This document shows, piece by piece, positions 1-12,139 of a stretch of DNA of 64,000 nucleotides. The stretch comes from Archilochus colubris. Taxonomy: Eukaryota > Chordata > Aves > Apodiformes > Trochilidae. The notes below the pieces were generated by a model. That model saw nothing but the letters and a program-made list of their open reading frames with translations, made no database searches and was not told where the DNA came from. The number at the start of each line of letters is the position of its first letter. Within the stretch, counting starts at the first letter, position 1. The position numbers were made by a program, and so were the translations under genes. Where the stretch lies: contig CM041090.1 in NCBI GenBank assembly GCA_023079485.1, positions 1,860,001-1,924,000 of the forward strand, in the 5' to 3' direction.

Positions 1-17
1 TTCTATGATTCTATGAT
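1..17 (+). mobile_element. CR1 3' tail cut by window edge
   Basis: The window opens with two copies of the TTCTATGA octamer that ends avian CR1 elements on the plus strand. The body of the element must lie to the left of the window. Too short to assign to a subfamily. Confidence 0.6.
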
Positions 18-2440
18 TTGCAAAAATCATTCTTTCCTTTTCCACTTCTCCCTATTGTGAAACACCACCACTGGAGCCTGACCTCCAGCACTGTTTACAC
101 AAGGATTATATAGAAACAGTTCTACCAAGTACACAGTGTCTGACTACACGAACTGTCAGAACTTTCTTAGCCTTTCCAAGTCTTGAGTTTGAGCACTGCC
201 AACACCACTAAGTGACAACAGTTTCCAATGCACTCATATTCATGTTGCCTGCTGAGAGTTTCTTGGCACAAGAAGGGGTTGAAGCCCATGCATCACATCT
301 GACAATTATTATGGGTTTTGGGTTTTTTGTGCTCATTTTCTTTCCTGTACTTAGTCCTCCTGTGTTCATCCTACCTAAACTTGCATTTTAGATGCTTCTC
401 AAAATTAAACTTTACAGTTATGATGGCTGAAGCAGACTTATTATGGTTACACGATGAAACCTCTTTTAACACTGAATTTATCCAGGAAGAACAGGATGAA
501 ATTCAGCACACCTAGGATTCTAAATCCCAAAGCAACCACAGCTATGCAAATTTTTATTCCCGTGACTCAAAATATTTAAAGAATGTATTGAGTTTGTGGA
601 CTGCACCGGGCCTTTCCTATTGCTCATATAACCTCCATCTCCCTTAAATCTTAATGGAAAACAAAGAAACAAAAACAACAAATTTAAAATGCCAGCAACA
701 AAAAAACCCAAACATGCAAAAACTCAACCAACCAAACAAGATGAAGGTGAGAAAGTAACTCAACAGGCTGGAATGAAATGCTCTAACATGAACCTCTAAA
801 CTGCAACAAGCTTGTTGTAACAAAGCCAAGATAACTCAGGCTATCTTGGATTGTCCTACAACCACACCCAGGAACGCCAGGCAGGCCAAAACTCCACAGT
901 TGTGGCATGACGTAGGTGCAGGAGGAATCACAATGCACACTCCATCAACTTCTCACCGAGGGAATAATACACTGAGGAGGGGTTTGCTATAAATATCCAG
1001 TGCTGTAGATACAGGAGAAGATTGGAGCCCTGTGGAGAAAGCCCAAAAACTAGTTACACACTGAGTGAAGTTTAATTTCGATATGAAATGAAGGGAAGAG
1101 GAGGAGCTTCAGGAAGCAGCCTGCTTTAAGGCATGTGGTCTGCACACCCTGAGCTCTCCTGGAAACAGCAACTGAGAAATACGGATGCAGAAGAAACCAG
1201 GGGTTTGGGCTGCAGACATATTACCCTGCTTATTACACCCTGGTGCATCCAATCCTGTTACTGAATTTATCTTTCCTAGTTAAAACAAGTAAAATCTGTG
1301 TGCAGAAGCCAGAATGCATTAACTGGTAAGCAGACTGCCCTGTAACACAATCCATAAGGGTGAAGAAAAACAAACGTGGGTCTGACACACTCCAGGGCCA
1401 GGCTAAGAGCATCAGCAGCCTCCCTAAAGGTCTGAGTTTCATACCCAACTCTGAAGCAAGAGGCATTTCCATGTTTTCTGTCTCAAAGGGCTGTAAGACT
1501 TGCAGTTGCTCCACCTCATTTCTACCCTGCTTCTGCAGTAAAAACAAATGATAATGTAGCTTGCTAACAGACTGAACACATGGTTTATTAAAATGAACTT
1601 CCATAATTCCTGATCTAGTGATAATTTCCAAAATAACTGAATAATCTTTAAAAGTTTCAGTACTACAATGAGCCCAAGTTAAAAAATGGACACCAGTGCT
1701 GAGCAGATAAACCAATTCTGTGCTTCCTTCAGATCTAACGAGGCAAAAGCCCCAAGAAATCTGAACTAGCATGCAAACTAACTTCACAGAAAATACCTAA
1801 AACCTGCCCATGCTTAAGAACATACTCACAGATGAACATGTATACAATCTGTGCCAGCTTTTGCAGCTTAGTTTTTGCTCTGGGGGTTTTGTGTATTTCA
1901 CCAGGGGAGTGGAGGGGGGCAAGTATTCTACTAAGAGTATTTCTACTTTTCAAAATATTGTCTGTAGTTAAGTGACTTTTATACTAAGAAGGAGTTTTGT
2001 AAATTCTGTTACTCTTATGACCCCCTTCTGGAAGCCACCCTGAACTTATGAAACAATTACTTGAAAATCTGTTATATTTTACTCTTACATTTCACCAGAG
2101 TTTAGACTCGTAAGCTTGTAAATTTTTTTTGCTAAAGGTGTAGATCAGTGGGAATGGAGTTGGACAGGATATCTGATATAGAGATTTTCTGATGCTGGAA
2201 AGGTTAGAAAGCATTCCTAAAACATTGCATAGTCTTGAAGTTGACTGGGGGAGACTGTATTTGCTGCTGGTTAACAATATTACATTACACAGAAAAATGG
2301 TTTTGTTGGTAAAATTAAAATACTTACAAGATCTTTCTAAAGGGAGACTCCAGAAGGGACCAAGGGAATTGCAATACACCAGCAAGAGAGATGGATGAAC
2401 AACTTTGTAAAACCTGAGCATCCCTGGATGATGCACATTA
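18..2440. other. Non-coding AT-rich stretch, no gene recognised
   Basis: Sequence resembling intron or intergenic DNA. The longest open frame (1233-1787, minus, 184 codons) has no recognisable domain. I see no LTR, CR1 or RNA gene here. If the NUMB inference holds, this is intron 1. Confidence 0.5.
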
Positions 2441-3074
2441 GTGTGCCCAGGTGGCCAAGAAGGCCAATGGCATCCTGGGCTGGCTCAGGAACAGCGTGGC
2501 CAGCAGGTCCAGGGAAGGGATTCTGCCCCTGTGCTCAGCCCTGGGGAGGCCACAGCTTGAGTCCTGTGTCCAGTTCTGGGCCCCTCAGCTCAGGAAGGAG
2601 ATTGAGGTGCTGGAGCAGGTCCAGAGAAGAGCAAGGAGGCTGTGAAGGGATCCAGCACAAGTCCTGTGAGGAAGGGCTGAGGGAGCTGGGGGTGTTGAGG
2701 CTGGAGAAGAGGAGGCTCAGGGGAGACCTCATCACTCTCTCCAACTCCCTGAAAGGAGGTTGGAGCCAGGGGGGGGTTGGGCTCTTTCCCAGGCAACTCT
2801 CAGCAAGACAAGAGGGCAGGGTCTCAAGTTGTGCCAGGGGAGGTTTAGGTTGGAGATGAGAAAGAATTTCTTTCTGGAGAGGGTGATCAGACATTGGAAT
2901 GGGCTGCCCAGGGAAGTAGTGGATTCTCCATGTCTGGAGATCTTTCCAAAGAGCCTGGATGTGGCACTCAGTGCCATGGGCTGGGAACTGCAGCGGTAGT
3001 TGATCAAGGGTTGGACTTGATGATCTCTGAGGTCCCTTCCAACCCAGCCAATTCTATGATTCTATGACTCTATG
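2441..3074 (+). mobile_element. CR1 retrotransposon, 5'-truncated (subfamily B)
   Basis: This starts inside the C-terminal part of the CR1 reverse-transcriptase ORF (the AKKANGI motif) and runs through the end of the ORF and the 3' UTR to a TCTATGATTCTATGACTCTATG tail. Diagnostic 3' features are the ATCAAGGGTTGGACTTGATGATCTC block and a GGCACTCAGTGCCATGGG segment, shared with the copies at 10.9, 32.7, 36.5 and 52.9 kb. The reading frame is broken near 2645. It is a typical 5'-truncated insertion with no function of its own. Confidence 0.95.
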
Positions 3075-3768
3075 TAAAGTTAATCCATGCTCAACCCTGT
3101 GCAAAATCAGGATTGAATCCTCTGGCTCTAGTTCTTCTTCACACAATTATTTTGGGAATGGGGAAAAAAACCTAATGTGCTTTTTGAATATATCATTACC
3201 CACAGATTTATGGGAACAGGCAATATGTGTCAATATTACTGACTATGCATTATGGTCTAGGTCTGAGAAAGATAAAATAAGGAAATATGGACAAAAACAT
3301 GAGCAAAGAGCAATTACTTTGTTGTTAGCAGAGCTATTTTTAAGTGGCACTTTCTCTAGATTTTAGGATGGCTGATAATTGACAGCCATCAAAGAAGAAA
3401 CAGATTTTTAGAAGAAATCTGAGTATCAGTAGCATTATGGATCAGATTATTAGGAAGGAAAGATTATTAGAAGGAAATCTAGGCAAGGCTTGAATCTTCA
3501 AACTAGAGAAACATTCAAATGTATCTACTAAATAGAATGTAACCCCCCCTCAGTGATTATTTCATACATTTCAAAAGTACAATCTGATTCAAGGTGTTAC
3601 CTTGAATAACTAATTCAGGGTTAATTATTCAACTAATAATTAGTTACCTTGAGTAACTAATTTTCTGAATCTATGGAAAGTGGTTAAAGATTCCCACTAT
3701 GAATAAAACTATAAATATTATTGAAAGACCCCACTAAATTTAAAGATTTGGTAGAGATGAGAAACAGC
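3075..3768. other. Non-coding, with a small hairpin and direct repeat
   Basis: No gene recognised. A 20-bp direct repeat with one mismatch occurs at 3596-3615 and 3643-3662. The second copy forms the right arm of a perfect 10-bp inverted repeat (3638-3647 and 3653-3662) with a 5-nt loop. Confidence 0.6.
3638..3662. repeat. Perfect 10-bp inverted repeat (hairpin)
   Basis: AATTAGTTAC, then a 5-nt spacer, then GTAACTAATT. It lies in AT-rich non-coding DNA beside a near-copy of the right arm 47 bp upstream. It may be a relic of a small DNA transposon or a replication-slippage product. Confidence 0.7.
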
Positions 3769-4289
3769 CACAATTTAACCCCAGCTGGCAACTAAGCCCA
3801 GACATTTGTTCATCCTCCCTCTCCAGCAGAGAATTGGAAGGGCAAAAAGTGAGAAAAATTGTGTTAATGGTTTAATAATTGAATAATAATATTAATAATG
3901 CTACTGCTACTAGTAATTATCATAGTAATACTGTCATGAAAAGTAAGAGAAATAAATGAAAGACAAGTGATGCAAATGGAAAGTACTGCTCACCACCCGC
4001 TGATGGATGCCCAGCCAGACCCAAAGCAGCAGCCCCTGGCCAACCTTCTCCCAGCTTTCCATGCTGAGCATGATGTCCTGGGGTATGGAATATCTCCCTG
4101 GTCAGCTGTGCCCCTTCCCAACTGCTTCTTGGGAAGCAGAAAAGGTCCTGGATGTGTGAGCACTGCTCAGCAATAACTAAAACTGGGAGTGTGCTATCTA
4201 TCACCAGTCTTTGCAGCACAAATCCAAAACACAGCCCCATAAAAGCTACTATGAAGAAAGTCAAGGCTACCCCAGCCAAAAGGAGCACA
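3769..4289 (-). mobile_element. ERVL-type solo LTR, old
   Basis: The plus strand reads from a CACAATTTAACCCCAGC-like start, through GCTCACCACCCGCTGA, a GGTATGGAATAT segment, and an AGCACTGCTCAGCAATAACT segment, to CCCAGCCAAAAGGAGCACA. This order matches the long (about 500-bp) ERVL LTR family common in birds, read in reverse, so the LTR points along the minus strand. The length is near complete. No flanking internal ERV sequence and no clear target duplication are visible, and the TATA region is degraded, all of which suggests an old solo LTR. Identification rests on remembered family layout, not on a search. The open frame on its minus strand (3920-4321) is incidental. Confidence 0.75.
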
Positions 4290-5717
4290 TACACGATGTC
4301 CTCAACAGCATTAGGAGGCACATTTAAGGAAGGAATAAATTTCCTGGTGAATTAATTTGCAGTCTTCCATAGCATCTTTCCAATTTATACGAAATTATAC
4401 AGTAAAAACATGTAGCATTCAGTTTTTAAGAAATTAAGGAGGAGTTCACAGTAACAGCTCAGGAAATAAACACATTACTCAACTGGTCAAAGAAAGCAGA
4501 ACTAACCAAGGGTACAGATACCTAATTCAAAAACATATCTCCTTTAATAATTTTAATCCAGTCTATCCATGATTTGAAAAGAAAAGTCTCCTATGGAACA
4601 CTCACTTTTTCAGATAGAATTAAGATGTTGGTTTCCAGAGTACTTAACTTACCATTTGAAAAAAAAAATTCTGTTGTTTTAAGAAGTCCACCAACTGCTA
4701 CCCACGCAGACCTGGCCAGTTACACCACACACAAATCCAAAGGTGATATAATCCCCAAAAATTCAGAGCACAGAAAGGCAAGCCTCTGCAAGGGAGAGTG
4801 CACAGAGTGAGGACTGGGGCTGTGCTGGTCAGGCTGCTCCCAGACACTCCCTGCAAATTCTCTTCACCGCCCACATCCCCTTTACATTAGGTACAAAAAC
4901 GTGACATGCAACAGGAAGGGCCTGGACAGCCTTTGTTATGGGTCAGGTACACCAAAATGCTTCTGGAAAACCCCAACAAATCCGAGATAGCCTGGGGTCA
5001 AAATAAAGGCTACATCCAAGTTATCTAACCTGGATCTTTAAGACACCAAGGTGCACACAAACCAAAGCCACCTTCTGCTGTCTGGGTTTGTACAGGTTTT
5101 AGTAGCATCTGCATCAGTTCTGTGACACCTGACTCCCAAGAAAACATTTTGTAAGAGACTACTACAATCCTAATACATTAGGACATCTCTAATAGAAGCA
5201 GTAGCTATAATCTGCTATGGAAACCAGTGCAGCTTCCTGTGACTGACATCTACGACATTCCACCCAGAAGCTGCACTGACACTGTCTACATAAAATAAAA
5301 TAAAAAAAACAACTATTGAGCCCCTTTCTATTTGTTTGTTTGTTCTGCAGTTAATGTGCTCATAAAGTCCATCCTTCCATGGCAGTGACAGTTCTCCTCA
5401 TGGGTACAACTGAAGCCAGACCCTGAGTGACACCACACCTTTCCTGCAAAGCCTGAGCAGCTCCAGGTTCCTTGCTCTCTACAAGGAGATGTCTCGTTTC
5501 TCTCTGCATCTTCAAGGAATGTGCAAGGCTCAGCCAGCTCCAAGTTGTGCTCACTGAGAGCTTGAGAAAACTTGCAAAAACAGCTGCAAAGGTGCTGGGT
5601 GACATCCAGAGTGAAACATTTGCAATCAGTTCTTGTGTACGTAAACAGTGCAGAATGTTTTGTTCTGTAAACTGAATTGAGTGGTACCCACTCACTCATG
5701 GTGACCAAGTTTGCTTC
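4290..5717. other. Non-coding stretch, nothing recognised
   Basis: No RNA gene, LTR or CR1 sequence seen. A GC-richer patch at about 5,340-5,700 gives overlapping open frames on both strands (up to 146 codons) with no recognisable domain. Confidence 0.45.
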
Positions 5718-6510
5718 ACACAGAATCACACAGAATCCTAGGGGTTGGAAGGGACCTCGAAAGATCATCTAGTCCAACCCCCCCTGCCAGAGCAGGGCCA
5801 CCTAGAGTACCTCGCATAGGAACGTGTCCAGGCGGGTTTTGAATGTCTCCAGTGAAGGAGACTCCACGACCCCCCTGGGCAGCCTGTTCCAGGGCTCTGT
5901 CACCCTTACAGGAAAAAAAATTTTTCGAATATTCAACTTGAACCTCCTGTGCTCCAATTTACACCCATTACCCCTTGTCCTATCACTGGTCACCACTGAG
6001 AAGAGCCTAACTCCATCTCCCTGACACTCACCCCTTACATATTTGAAAACATTGATGAGGTCACCCCTCAGTCTCCTTTTCTCCAAACTAAAGAGACCCA
6101 GCTCCCTCAGCCTTTCCTCATAAGGGAGATGTTCCACTCCCTTCATCATCTTAGTAGCTCTGCGCTGGACTCTTTCAAGCACTTCCCTGTCCTTCTTGAA
6201 CTGAGGGGCCCAGAACTGGACACAATACTCCAGGTGCGGCCTCACCAATGCAGAATAGAGGGGGAGGAGAACCTCTCTTGACCTACTAACCACACCCTTC
6301 CTAATGCACCCCAGGATGCCATTGGCCTTCTTGGCCACAAGGGCACATTGCTGGCTCATGGTCATCTTCTTGTCAACCAGGACCCCCAGGTCTCTTTCAC
6401 CTACACTGCTCTCCAGCAGGTCAGCCCCCAACCTATACTGGGACATCTTGTTGTTCTTCCCCAAATGCAAAACTCTACACTTCCCCTTGTTGAATTTCAT
6501 CATGTTTCTC
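5718..6510 (-). mobile_element. Young CR1 retrotransposon, 5'-truncated (subfamily A)
   Basis: The element reads on the minus strand, with its 3' tail at the left edge (CACAGAATC repeats, here CACA instead of CATA) and 5' truncation near 6510. The C-terminal reverse-transcriptase frame is open for about 240 codons (6524 down to 5802) and contains the [22 protein letters not shown] and [12 protein letters not shown] segments typical of CR1 ORF2. It differs from the copy at 15,405-16,344 by only about nine substitutions over some 780 bp. The intact frame and low divergence mark a recently active subfamily. Confidence 0.95.
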
Positions 6511-9418
6511 AGTTTCTGCTTCATGACTGATAGAGCTACTCTGCTCTTTAGTATGCACCTATAAAAATAACTAGGGTCTCTAGGTACATTAGTAAGACAG
6601 TTACAAGCCTAGACAACCAGAGGTTTCAGCCTATTTCAAGGGAGTGTAATGATGAAAGAATAGATGCCTACAATTACCCAGTGAAGTCCCAATATACTTT
6701 TTTACAAGATTACAGCTGGAAGAATTCACCTGTCCTGAGAAGGAAAGAAGCTAAAAGGCAGAAGGGAGTTGAACAAGTCAGGAAGGGATTCCCAGAATTT
6801 CTCACTTCAGTCTTGAATCAAAAACAAGACTACTTTTTTTACCACCACCACCCCAGTGCTCTCCACATATATTCAGTTTACATACAGAGTAAAGACTGGA
6901 ACAAGTACCTGGACTAAGTAATGGGTCTGAAAACAGGTCTGAAAATACTTAAAACAGTTTTCCCCCCCTTTTTAAATGTTGTTTCCTATTTTTTTTTAAA
7001 AGCAAACAACTAACAACATTTGGTTATAATTACCAGAGTTGTTTGATATTAGTATATGCCACCCTCTGTATTTTGCCTATTTTTCTTAAACTTACTTATT
7101 CTATCATGCCAATTATGAGCTAATGATTGTACACTGGGTTAAAAGAACAGGAGCAGACTCTTGTGTGATTGCATGAATCCTCTACAAGATGTTACTGGGT
7201 TTAGAGAGAGACCAAGTAATAAGATGCACAAGTCCTAGAAGCATGGGGACTAATAATCCATCTGAATATTAGACATTACCCAGCTGCAAAGAACCTGCTT
7301 CACCAAAAAGACCAGAAGAACAAGGATTCTCAGACAGTATGTTATAGGAAATAACATACTGCTGCTTTCCACAAAGGTGCACCATCTGCATTAAACACAC
7401 TGCTGCATGACACAAAGGTTCACTACCCTTTACATACCTCTTTTTCTAGATATTTTCTGCAAACTACCCCATACCTTTTCAATTGCAGGTGGAATTATTT
7501 GATAAGAGCACTTCTCTGGATGACTACATCTGACACTAAGGTGTTAAGCAGACCCAAATCAGCAGAACAGGATAGCTATAACCAGAGAAGTGATTTTGTC
7601 TTATATCTGTATCAATTAGTCTTTTGTAAAAAGCGTTAAATTCAACACCCCAGTTTTATTTTAAGATTCAGAGTCCAATCTTAACATTGAACAATGAATT
7701 TTTGCCAATGTATGCTGGGTTGTTTGTTTTTAAACTAGGAAAAGGATTTGACAGGTTCCAAATTCTGACAACCTAACCACAGAAGAGCAACATCATCATG
7801 AATTGATACCAACACACACCAAAAAAAAAAAGGAAAGTGCTTTCAAATACTGCTGCATGAGGAGATAAATTACAGCTGGAATTTCAGGTCCTTAAGAGAG
7901 TTCTTAATATTGAAACAACAGCATGGAAAAATGCATAAACTATGCAGTAGCAAGATACACATACCATAGGAGATAATCAGCATTTTGTGGGTTGGTTTGG
8001 GTTTACATAACCCAGGCTATTAAGATCACTATGTACCATGATACACTCAATTTCTAGTTTATTTGACCAGTTTACTGGCTGGTACAAAAGGCTTTATCAC
8101 ATCTGCCCCCTTTCCTGCAAGGAGGAGGCATATCTTTATCTCAACTGAACTAAGCAGGATGAATGGGATTAAGAAGGAAACATTAGTCAGCCTTACTGGT
8201 ATTTTATCTCTCAAGATCTCTTAAATAGTGATTTAAAGTTTATTGTGGCATCTCCTAATCCTATCAGAAGTTTGGTAATTCACTTAAAAAAAAAGTTTTA
8301 TGAGCTCTTGTGAAAAACCCACACAGGTCTAAAATTCTTTTTGCTATGGTAGGACAGAGTATAATGAGCAAAACAAGACCCTCCTTCAATTTGGATAAAT
8401 GTTGTGGAGTAGGGAAGGGGAGAGAATAAAACACCACTTTTCTTTAGTATTAGTGCTTTAGCTTTCTGTCAACAACAGGGAAAAAGCATACACGTGCACC
8501 AAGTCAGGCTGTAACCTGAAGAATATAGGTTGATGTAAACATCATTAGGGAATAAAATTATTTGTAAGACTTCTGAGGGTAAAAATGCTTCCAGAGGATT
8601 CACAAAATCATCACTCCCATTTGCAAAGTGGAAGAGAACCTAAGCAACCTCAAAAGATGCAGCTTTAACCCCAAACTGAAGTATACTGTAAAATTTACAT
8701 GGATGGCATGGGTGGAGGAAACAGGGGAGGGGAGGAACTATTATCTTTGAGAAGCCAAAAGCAATTCTTAGTTACAAAATTAAAGTTCAAAGTTCAGTTT
8801 TAGACAACACCACCCAAGCACTTCCCAAAACCTAGGGCAGCATAGGCAGTGAATGCAAGACAACATATTTATAGCAGACAGAACCCACATACCACTACTT
8901 ATTCTATAATTAAACACCAAAACAAGATGCTGCTACAAACAGAAGGTCTCTGACAATGTACTACATTCAGATGGACACTGAAATATCTTTTAGATAACTG
9001 ACCTTGATCTAATCTGGAGCTGGTATTTCCTGGCCAAGGATGACTAATTATTCTAAATCATCATTAAGTATCAGGAAATACCCACCCCCAACATCAATTA
9101 TTATTTGAACATATATCAAGAGTGCTATGTTTTGAACACATTTGCTCATAGTTAAATATACGGATTAGAAGGTAAAAAAAAAAAACAAAAAACAAAACAA
9201 CAACCTTCCACCAGACCAAAGTACAAAGTACTTTGTAAAGTACAAAGTAGACTCCTAATATTAATAGGAAAAGATAAGTTAGGGCCAGACTTGCAGCTTG
9301 TTAACCTGAAAAGTTTCACTGCAGAACAATGCTGGGCTCCTACCCACTCTTAGCTCACTCCCTTCATCCACAGACTAAAATGCTTCCTGAAATTTAATCA
9401 ATCCAAACTATCACTATG
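6511..9418. other. Non-coding stretch with a perfect palindrome
   Basis: No gene or large repeat recognised. There are short poly-A tracts near 7,820 and 9,176. A perfect 16-bp palindrome lies at 9222-9237, followed by a partial copy of its left half. Confidence 0.5.
9222..9237. repeat. 16-bp perfect palindrome
   Basis: TACAAAGTACTTTGTA equals its own reverse complement. The sequence AAGTACAAAGTA follows directly, giving repeated GTACAAAGTA units. No gene lies nearby and no function is evident. Confidence 0.8.
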
Positions 9419-9424
9419 CTGGGG

Positions 9425-9757
9425 TGTTGGGGAAACAGTTCAGAAATATACAAGTTGTGAGCAATCCTGACTTAGGCCACATTGGGTTAATGGTTATTGA
9501 GGCCTAGTTAGAGGCTTTCTGAGAATGAGCTACTGGGAAAGAGATAACTTAATTGGCAGCAGAAGAAAATAATTATGTGAAAAGAAGGTTCCATAAGAAT
9601 GGGATGTGTAACTGGAATACAAAGCCACCTGCATGATAAGATGGTGTAAACAAGGCTTCTCTATATAAAGTGAGTGCAAGTTGTTAATAAACGATTTCAT
9701 ACAATCATATTGATGTGCACATGGAATCCTTAAGCCTCCACAGACTGTTTTCCCACA
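9425..9757 (+). mobile_element. Solo LTR of a class II (ERVK-like) retrovirus, 333 bp
   Basis: The element begins TGTTGGGGAAACAG and ends CTGTTTTCCCACA, which are imperfect inverted repeats with canonical TG...CA ends. The 6 bp on each side are identical (CTGGGG at 9419-9424 and 9758-9763), a target duplication of the size usual for class II endogenous retroviruses. A TATATAAAG box at about 9663 and an AATAAA signal at 9686-9691 lie in the right order and set the plus orientation. No internal region or second LTR is nearby, so it is a solo LTR from LTR-LTR recombination. The identical flanking repeats argue for a moderately recent insertion. Confidence 0.85.
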
Positions 9758-9763
9758 CTGGGG

Positions 9764-10938
9764 TTTATGGGTTAGAGAAGAGCTGAGGCTCATCCTGTGT
9801 GTACTCTGTAGAGTGAGGACAAAGTTCTGCAGAGAGTTGGGTGCTGCTCTGCTGCACCTCCCTGCCACAGCCCCCCAGCTGGTGCCCCACTGCCTCCCAC
9901 CCATCCCAGTCCTCAGCAAACCACACAAAGAAGACAGATAGAAAACTGCCTCTCCACAAACTCCAACCTCATGGAGAATTTGTGCTTTTTCATCCCCATT
10001 TTCCATTTGATTAAAACCAGCACTTCTTAGCTAGAAAATACAAACAGTGAAAAACAATCCACTCTATCAACCCAACAAGTGAAAGGCAACATCACATTTA
10101 CATTGAAGAAGGCTCAGGAGTGGACAATCATCCTCTTTGTTTCTGTAGAAACCCAAATTAAAGCCTCTTAGTAGGAAAGTCACAGCTATACTCCTTCCCC
10201 ATCTCACTCAAGGGACAAATAGAAAGTTTGCATCACAGTAGTCAACACACCACCATGTTGTGAATATTAATTCTAAACCAAACAGCCAACCCACCCTGCC
10301 TCCCATGATTTCCTCTCATATCCTTTCCCATATACTTTTGCTGCCCTTTAAAGGGAAGAGATTTACTTTACAGCTGCCACGCAGGCAGCAGAATTATGTC
10401 TAATTTACTTAGAATTACAAAATAATGATAATCCCTGGTGAAATTGCTAGGTGCTATTAATTACTGCATCGTTTTTCTATTAGAATTTTATATATTTAGC
10501 TTAAGCTGGCATGTGGCTTTCTGCAGGTCAGCCACTTCTTAATTAAAGCCTAAATTCCTAGCAAGTATCAGTACTTAAAACTTCTACCTTGAGGCTAGCC
10601 TACAGTTTTAAATCAACAATGATTTTGTTTCAATTATTTTTCTTAACATAAAAAAATAAATCAAACCTCTTATGAAAATTGATACTCATTCCCAAACCTC
10701 CTCCTAGAAGAGCTGACCACTTCTCAAACCATTTATTTCATTAGATTTTCTGGCATCTCCTGTAGTCATCATCTGAGATCAGGTTTACATTCAGCTCTTA
10801 AGGGGAAAATAACAAAACGAAAACCAAACCAAATGAACAACAACAAAACCAACAACAGAAGAACACCACACAGCACAACACACACCCCTTCATAATTCAA
10901 TTGAACTTAAAAGACAGCTCTTTGCACTCACCTAAAAG
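9764..10938. other. Non-coding stretch, possible conserved non-coding DNA
   Basis: No gene seen. Positions about 10,400-10,570 are AT-rich, low in repeats, and carry several TAATTA/TTAATTAAAG-type homeodomain-like motifs. Such segments are often conserved non-coding elements, but conservation cannot be judged from one sequence. A CA/AC-rich patch lies at 10,810-10,890. Confidence 0.35.
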
Positions 10939-11672
10939 CATAGAATCATAGAATCATAGAATAGGCTGGGTTGGAAGGGACCTCAGAAATCATCGAGTCC
11001 AACCCTTGATCAACTACCGCCACAGTCACTAGACTATGGCACTGAGTGCCACATTGAGTCGCTTTTTAAATGTCTCCAGGGACGAAGAGTCCACCACCTC
11101 CCCAGGCAGCCCGTTCCAATGTCTGATCACCCTTTCCGTGAAAAAATTCTAATATCCAATCTGAACTTCCCCCGGCACAACTTGAGACCCTGCCCTCTTG
11201 TCTTGCTGAGAGTTGCCTGGGAAAAGAGCCCAACCCCCCCCTGGCTCCAACCTCCTTTCAGGGAGTTGTAGAGAGTGATGAGGTCTCCCCTGAGCCTCCT
11301 CTTCTCCAGCCTCAACACCCCCAGCTCCCTCAGCCTCTCCTAATAGGATCTGTGTTCGAGTCCCTTCACCAGCTTGGTTGCCCTCCTTTGGACCTGTTCG
11401 AGGACCTCAATATCCTTCTTGAACTGAGGGGCCCAGAACTGAACACAGTACTCAAGGTGTGGCCTTACCAGGGCTGAGTACAGGGGCAGAATCACCTCCT
11501 TGGACCTGCTGGCCACGCTGTTTCTGATACAGGCCAGGATGCCATTGGCCTTCTTGGCCACCTGGGCACACTGCTGGCTCATGTTCAGCTTCCTGTCAAT
11601 CCAGACTCCCAGGTCCCTTTCTGCCTGGCTGCTCTCCAACCACTCTGTCCCCAGTCTGTAGCACTGCAATGT
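10939..11672 (-). mobile_element. CR1 retrotransposon, 5'-truncated (subfamily B)
   Basis: The left end carries three CATAGAATC tail units followed by the GGCTGGGTTGGAAGGGACCTC block. The minus-strand reverse-transcriptase remnant contains [15 protein letters not shown] and [12 protein letters not shown]. The frame is split by a stop near 11,340 (the TCCTAATAGG site), so this copy is dead. Confidence 0.95.
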
Positions 11673-12139
11673 TATATGACATCAGTATAAAGTGATTCTG
11701 CTTTTTTTGGAGAACTCTCCAGAACAGATTTTCTAAACCAGCACCCCCATAAGCAGAGTGCCACATCTGGAAAAACACATTAAACTGTTGGTTCAGAATT
11801 TATTATGCAGGCCACTAAGTCAATAAGCCTGATCTTTACTGGTTAGCATGATACCTCCTGCATTCCTTATGTCAAGTAGTTCTTGAAATGTTACATCCAT
11901 GCCACTAAAATTAAACGTGTGACACTCCTTCAAATTGGGAAACCTTCATAACAAGCAGCAGTAATCCAAGTAATCCAAAAGCAGCACTCACCCAACACCA
12001 ACTCACAACCCCATAAAGGCAGAAGGGAGGTGCTCCACAGAATGAAGTTCACAAGACTGCCAGCAGAAAACATAGCTTAAAAAACCCCAACAATTATCCC
12101 CATAAACATAGCCCACTAATTCTACTATAAAGCCGTTTA
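11673..12139. other. Non-coding stretch, nothing recognised
   Basis: An AT-rich spacer between two CR1 elements on opposite strands. No RNA gene or LTR signals seen. Confidence 0.45.

Noticed and set aside
1233..1787. 184-codon minus-strand open frame
   Set aside because: No domain, no start or splice support, and ordinary AT-rich composition. Probably chance.
3920..4321. 133-codon minus-strand frame with a hydrophobic start, resembling a membrane protein
   Set aside because: It lies almost wholly within the ERVL-type LTR, which is non-coding.
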